NCBI GenBank assembly: GCA_945971355.1
Contig: CAMFPD010000039.1
Span: forward strand, 1-14,424
Length of the DNA stretch: 14,424 nucleotides
Direction: 5' to 3'
Source of the DNA: an uncultured Lachnobacterium sp.
GTDB lineage: Bacteria; Bacillota; Clostridia; Lachnospirales; Lachnospiraceae
Shown: positions 6,380 to 13,168 of the stretch, one piece after another
How the letters are laid out: each line of letters opens with the position of its first letter
How positions within the stretch are numbered: the first letter of the stretch is position 1
Program-made: the position numbers and the translations under genes
The notes under the pieces: generated by a model
Databases searched by the model: none
Told to the model about the DNA's origin: nothing
What the model saw: only the letters and a program-made list of their open reading frames with translations

Positions 6380-6613
6380 TTATCTTTCGCAAAACTCTTT
6401 CATATAATCATACGTCTTTGGTGCTGTTGCCTTTAGTAACAATGGTTCCATGCAATATGTACCAAAAGCTTCTGCAAAATACTCTGCGTATTTTCCTGAT
6501 TCTGCTAGGCTGGTCTCTAAATAATCATGATTCAACCGAATTAGTGCCTTGGAGTCGGTAAAATCTAAATTAAATTGTAAGCACAACCTTGAACAAATCT
6601 CCGTCAACTTCAA
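6380..6613 (-). pseudogene. C-terminal remnant of a metallopeptidase-like protein (lethal-factor-type ending), out of frame behind the kinase
   Basis: The open frame reads from a TTG inside the kinase 3' end, but that overlapping part is a shadow of the kinase. The plausible protein begins only after the kinase stop at 6570 and gives about 60 residues. It contains a third-ligand-like motif EYFAEAFGTYC followed by LKATAPKTYDYMKEFC. That pairing, a Glu-containing FAEAF helix and then an APKTY helix, is how I recall anthrax-lethal-factor-like (ATLF) peptidase domains ending. The HExxH helix that should precede it is missing, so this is a truncated relic, not an enzyme. It may have been left when the kinase region and a peptidase gene were joined by deletion. 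There is no ribosome binding site. Confidence 0.5.
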
Positions 6614-9107
6614 GCTTCATATCACCGCCCATGATTTTCATGAGGCTCTGGGCAATTGAAAGTCCAAGTCCACTTCCCTCTGTATTTCTAGAGCTATCAC
6701 CCCGTACAAAGCGCTCCATAAGCTCATCGCTTGATATATTAAGCTGAGATGCAGAGATATTCTTGAACACAATATTTACATGAACTGGTTCCTGTTCGCC
6801 TGATTCATATGTGTTAGGACATTCTGTATAAGCCTCTACATTAACATCATCAGACTTATTTGCCGCTGCACTTCTGGTATTTAACGATGTAATATCAATA
6901 TACACTCTGGTTCCTTCCATAGCGTACTTGCAGATATTGTTTAAGAGATTATCAAACACTCTCCAGATATGTCTGCCGTCTGCCATGATATATACCTGCT
7001 CAAATCCATGAGTGTCCATTACAAGGGAAAGCTTTCTATTCTCAAGTCGTTCTGTATACTCACCCACCAGCTGGTTCAACAGTATAGCTACATCCATTTT
7101 CTCCATGTTTACCTCAAGATTACCTGTGGATGCCTTTGATGCCTCCAGCAAATCCTCCAAGAGCTTCTTGAGTCTAACTGACTGTCTATCAAGTACCTCC
7201 ACATACTCAGACATTTTCTCATCCTTTATATCTTCCTTTTTAATCAGGTCAACATAATTTATGATTGACGTAAGCGGTGTCTTGATATCATGAGATACAT
7301 TTGTAATAAGCTCTGTCTTCATGCGCTCACTCTTCATGCGTTCCTCAACTGCAAGACTTATTCCATCACTTATGCTGTTAATGTTTTCTCCATGTTTTTT
7401 CAAGTCAAGGTACATTTTTTCTGTATCGATTTTATATGATGTATTGCCGTTTACTATTTCCTCTGTGCCTTTTTCAATTTCATTGAACTGCATGAGAGCC
7501 ATAACAATTGTACCAAACTCTACCGCCTTGATTAGAATCAACCAAAATATAGCAGGTATTGGTGTGTAAGCGCCAGACACTGCAACAGCCATAATAATTG
7601 TGACTAACTCGATAATAAAAACTCCAACAAAGATTATAACTACCTTTCTAAATAGTGGAGCATCCTTTGTTGCCTGTGTTATACGTTCCTTTATGTTACT
7701 CTTCATTTTTTTGAAAGGCTTTGTAATGTAATACCAGAGAGTATATCTCATAAACACATGAGCTTTAAATCTTGTGATTATACTTGCCAGATAATACATA
7801 CCTAAGTATATCCCAGCCATTACAGCCTCAAACACAATAAGCAAAAACTGATAATAGTTTCTAATGCCTATTTCAGCCGGGGAAATTGCAAGAGCTACAA
7901 AAATACCTTCTATACATATCACTGCAAAAGTCAAAATTGAGAACGGAATCTTGTCAACCCAGCGAAGATGTATCTGATTTGCTCTCTCTCTTACAATCTC
8001 ATCAATATTTTCCAGATCCTTTTCGTCATTTCTAATATATACAGGTCGTTTTCCAACTGATTTAAACAGGAAAAACGAGGTAATCAGTAAAAGTACAACC
8101 GAAACTATCTCTATAACCCAAGCAAATTTTCCCATGTTACAAGCTAAATTAACCCAATACTGTGCCTGGAAGAAATAGTCCTCTCCATTAGGGAAAGATG
8201 TATTCACCCATGAAAGTACATAATAATATGTAAAATTAGTATTTTTCTGTCTTGCATCTATATTTTCACCATTTATCTGGTAATCTTCTGGAAATGGCAC
8301 CTTCTCTAAATATATAACCGGATAAACTGCAAGCTCATTAACTGATGAGGATGTTCCAGAGTAATAAAAAGCTTCTGTGAAACTATCATCCGAGCTGTAG
8401 ACATCAACCCAACTGATGCTTGCACTATCTACCCACTCCTCCATCACTCCGGACTTAAGCTCATCACCCGTGTAAAAATTAATGTATTTATTCTCTGAGA
8501 GCACGAAAGTTTCCTGTGTACCATCCGTTTTCCCTACCACAGCCTTTGTCGGAAGATAAACACTATCTCCTGCAAATACACAAAACTGTGCATTTTCTAA
8601 ATCCATAGCTATCTGTGTAATTGTTGCTTTATAGAAATATTCATCGTGAACTCTGTAATTATCATCATTGGTATATTCCATTGCAGCAAGTGAATTTACC
8701 AGATTAAAACTTGGAATACTGCCGCTGCCATCATCAATATATCGCTGCACATATTTGTAATTATCCAGTGCACTCTTATCGCCATATACATATAAACTGT
8801 TTCTTTGAGTATTTACTTTTTCAAAATCTGATATATCAGTTTTAATAATTGCATAACGCATACTTGTAGTTTTCTCACAGTAATCCAGCTCATCTGTTTC
8901 TCCTGAAATTACTTTTCCAACTAACTGAGCACTGTAATTTCCAGCCACATTCTCGTATACTGTATCAATAACCTCTGATTTCTCTGGCATAACGCCATAT
9001 ATCATCATACCTGCTATGCCAGCTATGCAACCCACAATAGCCAGACCGCAAATAACGAAGTTGACAGCCTTAAACCAAAAACTATTGCTTTGTTTCTTCA
9101 TAATCAT
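6570..9107 (-). CDS. Membrane-bound sensor histidine kinase
   Basis: This 845-residue kinase pairs with the regulator just upstream. A first membrane helix (about 14-38) leads to an extracellular sensor of roughly 290 residues (40-328) rich in Tyr, Ser and Asp, then a helix at 329-348 and further hydrophobic segments near 388-408, 418-446, 488-511 and 515-540. The cytoplasmic core has a HisKA helix with VSHDIKTPL (phospho-acceptor His606), N box NLLNNICKYA (720-729) and GSGLGL (811-816). The usual DxGxG box is not recognisable: its place is taken by FKNISASQL. A polar insert of about 35 residues (742-776) sits in the ATPase domain. The start ATG at 9107 overlaps the regulator stop by 4 bp. 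The sensor domain matches nothing I know, so the stimulus is unknown; cell-envelope stress or peptides would be guesses. Confidence 0.93.
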   Translation of the reverse strand: MIMKKQSNSFWFKAVNFVICGLAIVGCIAGIAGMMIYGVMPEKSEVIDTVYENVAGNYSAQLVGKVISGETDELDYCEKTTSMRYAIIKTDISDFEKVNTQRNSLYVYGDKSALDNYKYVQRYIDDGSGSIPSFNLVNSLAAMEYTNDDNYRVHDEYFYKATITQIAMDLENAQFCVFAGDSVYLPTKAVVGKTDGTQETFVLSENKYINFYTGDELKSGVMEEWVDSASISWVDVYSSDDSFTEAFYYSGTSSSVNELAVYPVIYLEKVPFPEDYQINGENIDARQKNTNFTYYYVLSWVNTSFPNGEDYFFQAQYWVNLACNMGKFAWVIEIVSVVLLLITSFFLFKSVGKRPVYIRNDEKDLENIDEIVRERANQIHLRWVDKIPFSILTFAVICIEGIFVALAISPAEIGIRNYYQFLLIVFEAVMAGIYLGMYYLASIITRFKAHVFMRYTLWYYITKPFKKMKSNIKERITQATKDAPLFRKVVIIFVGVFIIELVTIIMAVAVSGAYTPIPAIFWLILIKAVEFGTIVMALMQFNEIEKGTEEIVNGNTSYKIDTEKMYLDLKKHGENINSISDGISLAVEERMKSERMKTELITNVSHDIKTPLTSIINYVDLIKKEDIKDEKMSEYVEVLDRQSVRLKKLLEDLLEASKASTGNLEVNMEKMDVAILLNQLVGEYTERLENRKLSLVMDTHGFEQVYIMADGRHIWRVFDNLLNNICKYAMEGTRVYIDITSLNTRSAAANKSDDVNVEAYTECPNTYESGEQEPVHVNIVFKNISASQLNISSDELMERFVRGDSSRNTEGSGLGLSIAQSLMKIMGGDMKLEVDGDLFKVVLTI

Positions 9108-9793
9108 TCACCTTCCATTTTGTATCCGCGTCCCCAGACTACTTTTAAATACCTGGGATTAGCTGGATCATACTCGATTTTCTCCCTGAGATGTCTGATA
9201 TGAACAGCCACAACGTTCTCTGTTCCAAATGGATCATCCTTCCATACCTTCTCATATATCTGACCTGGTGAGAAAACCTCTCCCTTATGTTCCAACAATA
9301 GCTTCAGGATATCATACTCGGTTCTTGTGAGGTTAACAGGATCTCCGTCCAGTGTTACCTCCTTGGATTTATCATCCACCTCAATTCCTCCGATTTTAAG
9401 CTTATCACTTACAGGTATTCCACCTCCAAGAAGCATATATCTTCTTATCTGGGATTTCACCCTCGCCTGCAATTCCACTGGATTAAATGGCTTTGTCACA
9501 TAATCGTCTGCCCCTATTGTAAGCCCCAAAACCTTGTCTGTGTCTTCGCTTTTTGCAGTCAAAAGAATTACCGGTACATTTGATATTTTTCTTATCTCTG
9601 CCATGGCCTGAATTCCGTCCATAACCGGCATCATAATATCCATCAACACAAGATGTATATCCTGAAGTTTTACCGCTTCCAATGCTTCCTTTCCATTGTA
9701 AGCCTTCACTACTTCATATCCCTCACTGCTTAGATATATTTCCAGCGCTGAAACTATATCCTTTTCATCATCACAAACTAAAACTCTATACAT
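9104..9793 (-). CDS. OmpR/PhoB-family response regulator
   Basis: This is a 229-residue DNA-binding regulator. The receiver domain (1-118) has the acidic pair Asp8/Asp9, phospho-acceptor Asp52 in LVLMDIMMPVMDG, Thr79 and Lys101 in YVTKPF. The winged-helix domain (about 131-226) includes LTRTEYDILKLLLEHKGEVF, the recognition region AVHIRHLREKIEYDP, and the typical RGYKME end. All activation residues are present. ATG at 9793 follows a GGAGG site. It shares a 4-bp overlap with the kinase, so the two are made together as one two-component system. Direct CTTAAT boxes at 9854-9902 lie upstream and suggest autoregulation. The specific regulon cannot be named from sequence. Confidence 0.95.
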   Translation of the reverse strand: MYRVLVCDDEKDIVSALEIYLSSEGYEVVKAYNGKEALEAVKLQDIHLVLMDIMMPVMDGIQAMAEIRKISNVPVILLTAKSEDTDKVLGLTIGADDYVTKPFNPVELQARVKSQIRRYMLLGGGIPVSDKLKIGGIEVDDKSKEVTLDGDPVNLTRTEYDILKLLLEHKGEVFSPGQIYEKVWKDDPFGTENVVAVHIRHLREKIEYDPANPRYLKVVWGRGYKMEGE

Positions 9794-9837
9794 TTTCTTT
9801 CCTCCGGATTTGTAGCTGTATCATTGATACTATAGAT

Positions 9838-9866
9838 ATTGTACGCAAAGTCACATTAAGTTCCAA
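9838..9866 (-). promoter_or_regulatory. Promoter of the two-component operon
   Basis: On the minus strand TTGGAA (9861-9866) and TACAAT (9838-9843) are 17 bp apart, about 45 bp upstream of the regulator start. Confidence 0.6.
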
Positions 9867-9902
9867 TTGGGTAAATGATTAAGATTTGATTAAGAAATTA
9901 AG
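9854..9902 (-). promoter_or_regulatory. Candidate response-regulator operator: repeated CTTAAT boxes
   Basis: On the minus strand CTTAATC occurs at 9877-9883 and 9888-9894, exactly 11 bp apart, with CTTAATT at 9896-9902 and CTTAATG at 9854-9860. Direct repeats at 11-bp spacing just upstream of -35 are the usual binding pattern for dimers of OmpR/PhoB-family regulators. The region is AT-rich, so chance is a real alternative. Confidence 0.4.
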
Positions 9903-9918
9903 TTTCCATATCTTATTC

Positions 9919-10191
9919 TCACATGCTTTCAAACTGCGCTTTCATCCCCTGCTCAAATTCAATTCTCTGCTCAAGAATTGTCATCTGATGATTGATAAGG
10001 CTCTCCCTTGCATCATCCTTCATCATTTTCTTCATATCATCAAGTGATGAATACATACTGTCGTACTGTGTTATTTTGTTGTTGTACTCATTCTTAAGTG
10101 CTCCTGAGATGTTCTTTTCTAAAAATAATTCATACACTTCTTTGTGAAGTGCTTCCATTTCATTTTTCTTAAGCTGTAATTTTTCTTCCAT
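9919..10191 (-). CDS. Small helical protein, function unknown
   Basis: This encodes 90 residues, very rich in Glu, Lys, Met and Gln, with no Cys, Trp or Pro and no membrane segment. It is predicted by eye to be almost entirely alpha-helical, probably two or three helices in a coiled coil (residues 3-26, 33-58, 64-88). No family is recognised. The start ATG at 10191 has only a weak, distant AGGA-like site. It lies upstream of the two-component operon on the same strand but has its own candidate promoter at 10241-10269, and the regulator has another. Its promoter carries an inverted pair of the CTTAAT box seen in front of the regulator, so control by that system is possible. Confidence 0.65.
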   Translation of the reverse strand: MEEKLQLKKNEMEALHKEVYELFLEKNISGALKNEYNNKITQYDSMYSSLDDMKKMMKDDARESLINHQMTILEQRIEFEQGMKAQFESM

Positions 10192-10218
10192 GTTAGTCCA
10201 TCGCTTTCCTGTTTTTAT

Positions 10219-10238
10219 CTTAATGATTGTTTATTAAG
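10219..10238. promoter_or_regulatory. Inverted CTTAAT pair in the 5' leader of the 90-residue gene
   Basis: CTTAAT (10219-10224) and ATTAAG (10233-10238) form a perfect 6-bp inverted repeat separated by 8 bp. It overlaps the expected transcription start, just downstream of the -10 at 10241-10246. It uses the same hexamer as the boxes at 9854-9902. Confidence 0.3.
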
Positions 10239-10240
10239 TT

Positions 10241-10269
10241 ATTATACATTATTAGGTTTTATATTTTAA
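10241..10269 (-). promoter_or_regulatory. Candidate promoter of the 90-residue gene
   Basis: On the minus strand a perfect TATAAT (10241-10246) is preceded, with 17 bp between, by a weak -35 TTAAAA (10264-10269). Confidence 0.5.
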
Positions 10270-10330
10270 GACAGAAAATCATGCTGGTTTTGGCGGGGAT
10301 TGTTGGCGCATGTTGGATTGTTGGGACTGT

Positions 10331-10490
10331 TTGGACTTTTTTGCAATATCATGTGCTTAAGAGTCCAATAATTTTCCATTTTGGACTTTTCCATCAAAAA
10401 ACAAAATTTTTGCTCCCAATAAAAAGGACTTTTCAAGAAAACAGCGTTTTTTTAGTATCTAAATCGCTTGTTTTCATGTGAAAAGTCCAA
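10331..10490. repeat. GGACTTTT palindromic elements, intergenic copy 2 (cluster)
   Basis: Five related sites lie in 160 bp: TTGGACTTTT (10331-10340), AAGAGTCCAA (10359-10368), TTGGACTTTT (10381-10390), AAGGACTTTT (10424-10433) and AAAAGTCCAA (10481-10490). The third and fifth are perfect inverted repeats. GGACTTTTCA (10426-10435) also pairs perfectly with TGAAAAGTCC (10479-10488), and inside it GAAAACAGCG (10437-10446) pairs with CGCTTGTTTTC (10464-10474) apart from one bulge. This gives a near-continuous 63-nt hairpin. The gap 10192-10584 has no other credible gene. Confidence 0.65.
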
Positions 10491-10584
10491 TTTTTTGACG
10501 ATATTCTGTATTTTGTTTTAGCTGATTTATATTCGGGAGTGATGTAGATAAAGACGTACATTCAAGAATGTTTTACATTCATGA

Positions 10585-10689
10585 CTAATTTTCTTCAATT
10601 ATACCCATACTTACTACAGTATCTCTTAAAGAAATTTGATCATGAATATCATCAAGAAATTCATTTATATTATCATAACTTTCTTTCAT
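10585..10689 (-). CDS. Small ORF of 34 residues, hypothetical
   Basis: ATG at 10689 opens a 34-residue acidic peptide, starting MKESYDNINEF and ending GIIEEN, stopped by TAG at 10585. GGGAG lies about 11 bases upstream of the ATG, a usable ribosome binding site. The peptide has 10 acidic residues and only two basic ones, and is probably helical. It lies about 80 bp downstream of the membrane-anchored protein gene on the same strand, beyond a weak hairpin, and could be the last gene of that unit. No family is recognised; a chance ORF is possible. Confidence 0.4.
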   Translation of the reverse strand: MKESYDNINEFLDDIHDQISLRDTVVSMGIIEEN

Positions 10690-10736
10690 GTTAATCATTT
10701 CTCCCTTTCATTATTATTTATTTAAATTCTTAACAT

Positions 10737-10762
10737 AAAGGCACCAAATTAATGATGCCTTT
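10737..10762 (-). terminator. Weak hairpin after the membrane-anchored protein gene
   Basis: AAAGGCA (10737-10743) pairs with TGCCTTT (10756-10762) around a 12-nt loop. The minus-strand tail is not a good T-run, so it may only partly terminate transcription or protect the 3' end. Confidence 0.4.
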
Positions 10763-10768
10763 AATAAA

Positions 10769-11845
10769 TTAATCAGTATAGGTTGAAATTATATTACCAT
10801 TTCTATCACAATCCCATGCTGTATTACTACCACCATATGACCAACAACAATATCCATCACCAATACATGACCAACTCCAAGTTTTTCCACTATTTGCTGC
10901 ATCATAAATTACTTGAGGAGCATTAAATGTTACTAAACCTTCACCTGGAACTGAACCATATCCAGTAATACTCCAGCTTGACTGATCTCCATATTTTGAT
11001 GAAGATGATGAAGTAGAAGTACTTGTTGTATTAGAAGCTGTTGTACTTGTTTCAGTATTTGAACTTGTCTGAGCAGTTGCTTCTTTCTTTGCTCTTTCAG
11101 CTGCTGCAGCAGCTTCTTCCTCTTCAATTTTCTCTACTTTTGAGTTATACTCAGAGATAGTATTTGTGATAGATTCAATTAATTCAGAAAAATGAGTCTC
11201 TGATATTCCAGAAATCTCTTCTGATAAAGAAGTTAAATTCTCAATTGCTGTATTTAAATCACTTTTTGAAGCAGAATCAACATCTTCTACTAAATAAGAA
11301 TTATACTTATCAGTGTAAGAAGTCTTGATCTCTTCGATAGTGTTATTTGCATTATTGATATTTTCAGTAATTTTCTCAGAAATTGTACTAATATCTTCTT
11401 TTGTTAAGACTGTTTCTTTATCTAACTCTTCTTTTAAAGAATTTAAATCAGTAGTCATTTTTTCACAATCAGAAATTGTCTTTTCTGTAGACTCAAAATT
11501 ATCCACAATAGACTGAATACCATCGTTATAATAAGCTACAAACCAATTATACATAGTATCCTTAGATTTATTATAATTAGCTTTCCATTCTTTTGTTGCG
11601 CAAGTATCAATAATATCTTTTAATTCAGAATCTTTAACAAAATCATTATAAACAACAACCTTATCTTTCTTTGCAGTTGAAGCATTAAACTTCTCAGTAT
11701 AATTCTCAATTAAACTTGTTCCATTACTTAACTTTTCATCTAGTTTCTTCTGGTTGTAATACTTTACCCCAAAAATAGTCCCACATACTGCTGCCAGCAC
11801 TATTATTAAGCTTACGACAATGATTATAATTTTCTTCTTTTTCAT
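10769..11845 (-). CDS. Membrane-anchored extracellular coiled-coil protein with Cys/Trp-rich C-terminal domain
   Basis: This is a 358-residue protein. Residues 1-5 (MKKKK) and a hydrophobic stretch (6-28) form an uncleaved signal anchor or signal peptide; Cys21 lies in it but without a convincing lipobox. Residues 30-245 are helical, rich in Glu, Lys, Ser, Asn and Thr, and look like an extended stalk or coiled coil. An Ala/Glu patch leads to a Ser/Thr linker (259-283), typical of surface proteins. The last 70 residues form a compact domain with four Cys (327, 333, 334, 346), four of its five Trp clustered in 323-344, and WSWSCIGDGYCCW (323-335); two disulfides are possible. Start ATG at 11845 has GGAGGA at 11855-11860. 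It follows the 240-residue gene by 33 bp. I do not recognise the C-terminal domain; a binding role outside the cell is inference. Confidence 0.75.
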   Translation of the reverse strand: MKKKKIIIIVVSLIIVLAAVCGTIFGVKYYNQKKLDEKLSNGTSLIENYTEKFNASTAKKDKVVVYNDFVKDSELKDIIDTCATKEWKANYNKSKDTMYNWFVAYYNDGIQSIVDNFESTEKTISDCEKMTTDLNSLKEELDKETVLTKEDISTISEKITENINNANNTIEEIKTSYTDKYNSYLVEDVDSASKSDLNTAIENLTSLSEEISGISETHFSELIESITNTISEYNSKVEKIEEEEAAAAAERAKKEATAQTSSNTETSTTASNTTSTSTSSSSSKYGDQSSWSITGYGSVPGEGLVTFNAPQVIYDAANSGKTWSWSCIGDGYCCWSYGGSNTAWDCDRNGNIISTYTD

Positions 11846-11878
11846 CAGATTTTATCCTCCGCTATGTAACTCAACTAT

Positions 11879-12601
11879 TTACTTATTATCAAAATATTTA
11901 ATAAAATCCAGAAAATCATTTGCTATTTTTTCGCATGAATCCTTCTCTTTTTCTTCTGGTAATTTATTAAATGATAGCGCAGGGTTATAACATACATTTT
12001 TGTCTGATGGCAAAACTTCCAAATTCATTGCTTTTTCTGTATCAGGATAACAAATAGACTCCTTATTTATAACCGAATTTCGTTTTGAAGTCATAATACG
12101 ATCATACTGAATAGATTCCAGAATACAATTAACTTCTTTATTTCCATCTATGTCATTTAAAAAGAACCTCATAAAGTTTAGTTCGTATTTTTTTCCTTTG
12201 TATATGGCAGTAATAAATCTAAACATATGACTTATAGGTTTTTTGCAGAAACGTAATGCTCCGCCAGTTTTTCCTATATTTGCATATATGTAGATAACAT
12301 CCTTATCTTCGCTCTCTGCTTCCTCATAAAGCTCTTTCTGAGTGTTCACTACTTTACAACAGGCTTTACATTCAAATACATCCCTAATGCATTTAATTTT
12401 ATTTGTTATATTTTCTGTAATTTTATCTTGGTCAAGAGTTTCATTCGCTTCTGGTAAAAAATGATAGTTATGATTATCAGTATCATATATTACTTTATCA
12501 ATATCAATTTTAGTATTTGTATCCTGATAATATAAATTACCACTCACATATGTTGTATCTCCAACCACTATACCCGGGTTGTTTATCTCAATGTTACTCA
12601 T
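11879..12601 (-). CDS. Soluble protein of unknown function, first gene of the XRE-linked unit
   Basis: This 240-residue protein has no signal peptide or membrane helix. The N-terminus (IEINNPGIVVGDTTYVSGNLYY) looks like beta-strands; the middle has a four-Cys cluster (CIRDVFECKACC, about residues 71-82) that could bind metal, though the spacing fits no zinc finger I know; the end is acidic and helical. I recognise no family. The frame can be opened at TTG 12604, but ATG 12601 is preferred because GGAGAGG lies 8 bases before it. A near-consensus promoter (12681-12709) lies upstream and the surface-protein gene follows by 33 bp, so they form an operon. The divergent XRE gene is its likely regulator. 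Confidence 0.7.
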   Translation of the reverse strand: MSNIEINNPGIVVGDTTYVSGNLYYQDTNTKIDIDKVIYDTDNHNYHFLPEANETLDQDKITENITNKIKCIRDVFECKACCKVVNTQKELYEEAESEDKDVIYIYANIGKTGGALRFCKKPISHMFRFITAIYKGKKYELNFMRFFLNDIDGNKEVNCILESIQYDRIMTSKRNSVINKESICYPDTEKAMNLEVLPSDKNVCYNPALSFNKLPEEKEKDSCEKIANDFLDFIKYFDNK

Positions 12602-12680
12602 CAATTCTGCCTCTCCTTTACCTTTCTGAATTTGCAGGAATTTTCAATCCTTTTTTGCATTAGTATTTATTATCGTTTTC

Positions 12681-12709
12681 ATTATACGTTTATAAATATT
12701 ATTTTGCAA
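12681..12709 (-). promoter_or_regulatory. Promoter of the unknown two-gene operon
   Basis: On the minus strand TTGCAA (12704-12709) and TATAAT (12681-12686) are 17 bp apart. TATCGTT (12671-12677) and AACGATA (12708-12714) form a 7-bp inverted repeat that brackets this promoter and could be an operator for the adjacent XRE repressor. Confidence 0.6.
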
Positions 12710-12722
12710 CGATATTTCTTAC

Positions 12723-12728
12723 TATAAT
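12723..12728 (+). promoter_or_regulatory. -10 box for the XRE regulator
   Basis: A perfect TATAAT lies about 30 bp before the XRE start codon. The -35 is poor (T-rich, near 12699-12705), as expected for a weakly expressed or autoregulated repressor. The two divergent promoters lie back to back. Confidence 0.45.
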
Positions 12729-12745
12729 TAACGCAAAAACTAAGT

Positions 12746-13066
12746 ATGGTGATTATCATGATAAATGTGTTAGAACGTATAACTGAATTAAGAGAAGCAC
12801 ATCATTGGACAGAATACCAGCTTGCAGAACGTTCTGGACTTACACAGTCAACAATATCTTCCTGGTATCGAAAGCAAATGCTTCCCACCATTCCTTCTCT
12901 TGTAAAAATATGTGATGCATTTGGTATTACAATTTCTCAATTCTTTTTAGAAAACGAGGAACAGGCAATTCATCTAACACAAAAGCAGGCTGCTTTGTTA
13001 GAGGCTTCTACCAAATTAAATTCCGAACAATATAATGCACTTCTTCGCTTTCTCGATACGCTATAA
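12746..13066 (+). CDS. XRE-family helix-turn-helix transcriptional regulator
   Basis: This is a small DNA-binding protein of up to 106 residues. Residues 9-65 are a classic XRE/Cro-type domain: VLERITELREAHHWTEYQLA, then SGLTQSTISSWYRKQ as helix-turn-helix, then PTIPSLVKICDAFGITISQFF. The remaining 40 residues are helical and may dimerise. Two starts are possible: ATG 12746, and ATG 12758, which has GGTGAT a few bases ahead and gives the N-terminus MINVLERI usual for the family; I favour 12758. It is divergent from the unknown operon with about 150 bp between start codons, the typical arrangement of a local repressor. It is followed by the palindrome at 13082-13141. Confidence 0.88.
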   Translation: MVIIMINVLERITELREAHHWTEYQLAERSGLTQSTISSWYRKQMLPTIPSLVKICDAFGITISQFFLENEEQAIHLTQKQAALLEASTKLNSEQYNALLRFLDTL

Positions 13067-13081
13067 ATTTGTTCAAAAAAA

Positions 13082-13141
13082 GACTTTATGCAGAAAATCT
13101 GTAATCATTTTTAACTACCGATTTATCTACATAAAGTCCAA
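13082..13141. repeat. GGACTTTT-related hairpin, intergenic copy 3
   Basis: GACTTTATG (13082-13090) pairs perfectly with CATAAAGTC (13130-13138); with one mismatch the pairing extends to 13 bp (GCAGA against TCTAC). The right end continues as AAAGTCCAA, the motif seen at 1441-1601 and 10331-10490. It sits between two convergent genes and could slow transcription, but its tails are not T-rich on either strand. Confidence 0.5.
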
Positions 13142-13168
13142 TTATCTAGCAATTTACATTTTTATTGC

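Noticed and set aside
6570..6613. Real overlap of the peptidase stub with the kinase gene
   Set aside because: The overlapping codons are the kinase's own sequence in another frame; the peptidase-like residues begin only after the kinase stop.
10227..10481. Plus-strand open frame of 84 codons with a hydrophobic start
   Set aside because: It lies across the palindromic repeat cluster, has no ribosome binding site and its sequence is repeat-derived (repeated FHFG/FHQ-like low complexity).
10933..11127. Minus-strand open frame of 64 codons
   Set aside because: It is a Gln/Leu-rich shadow of the Ser/Thr linker of the surface protein in another frame.
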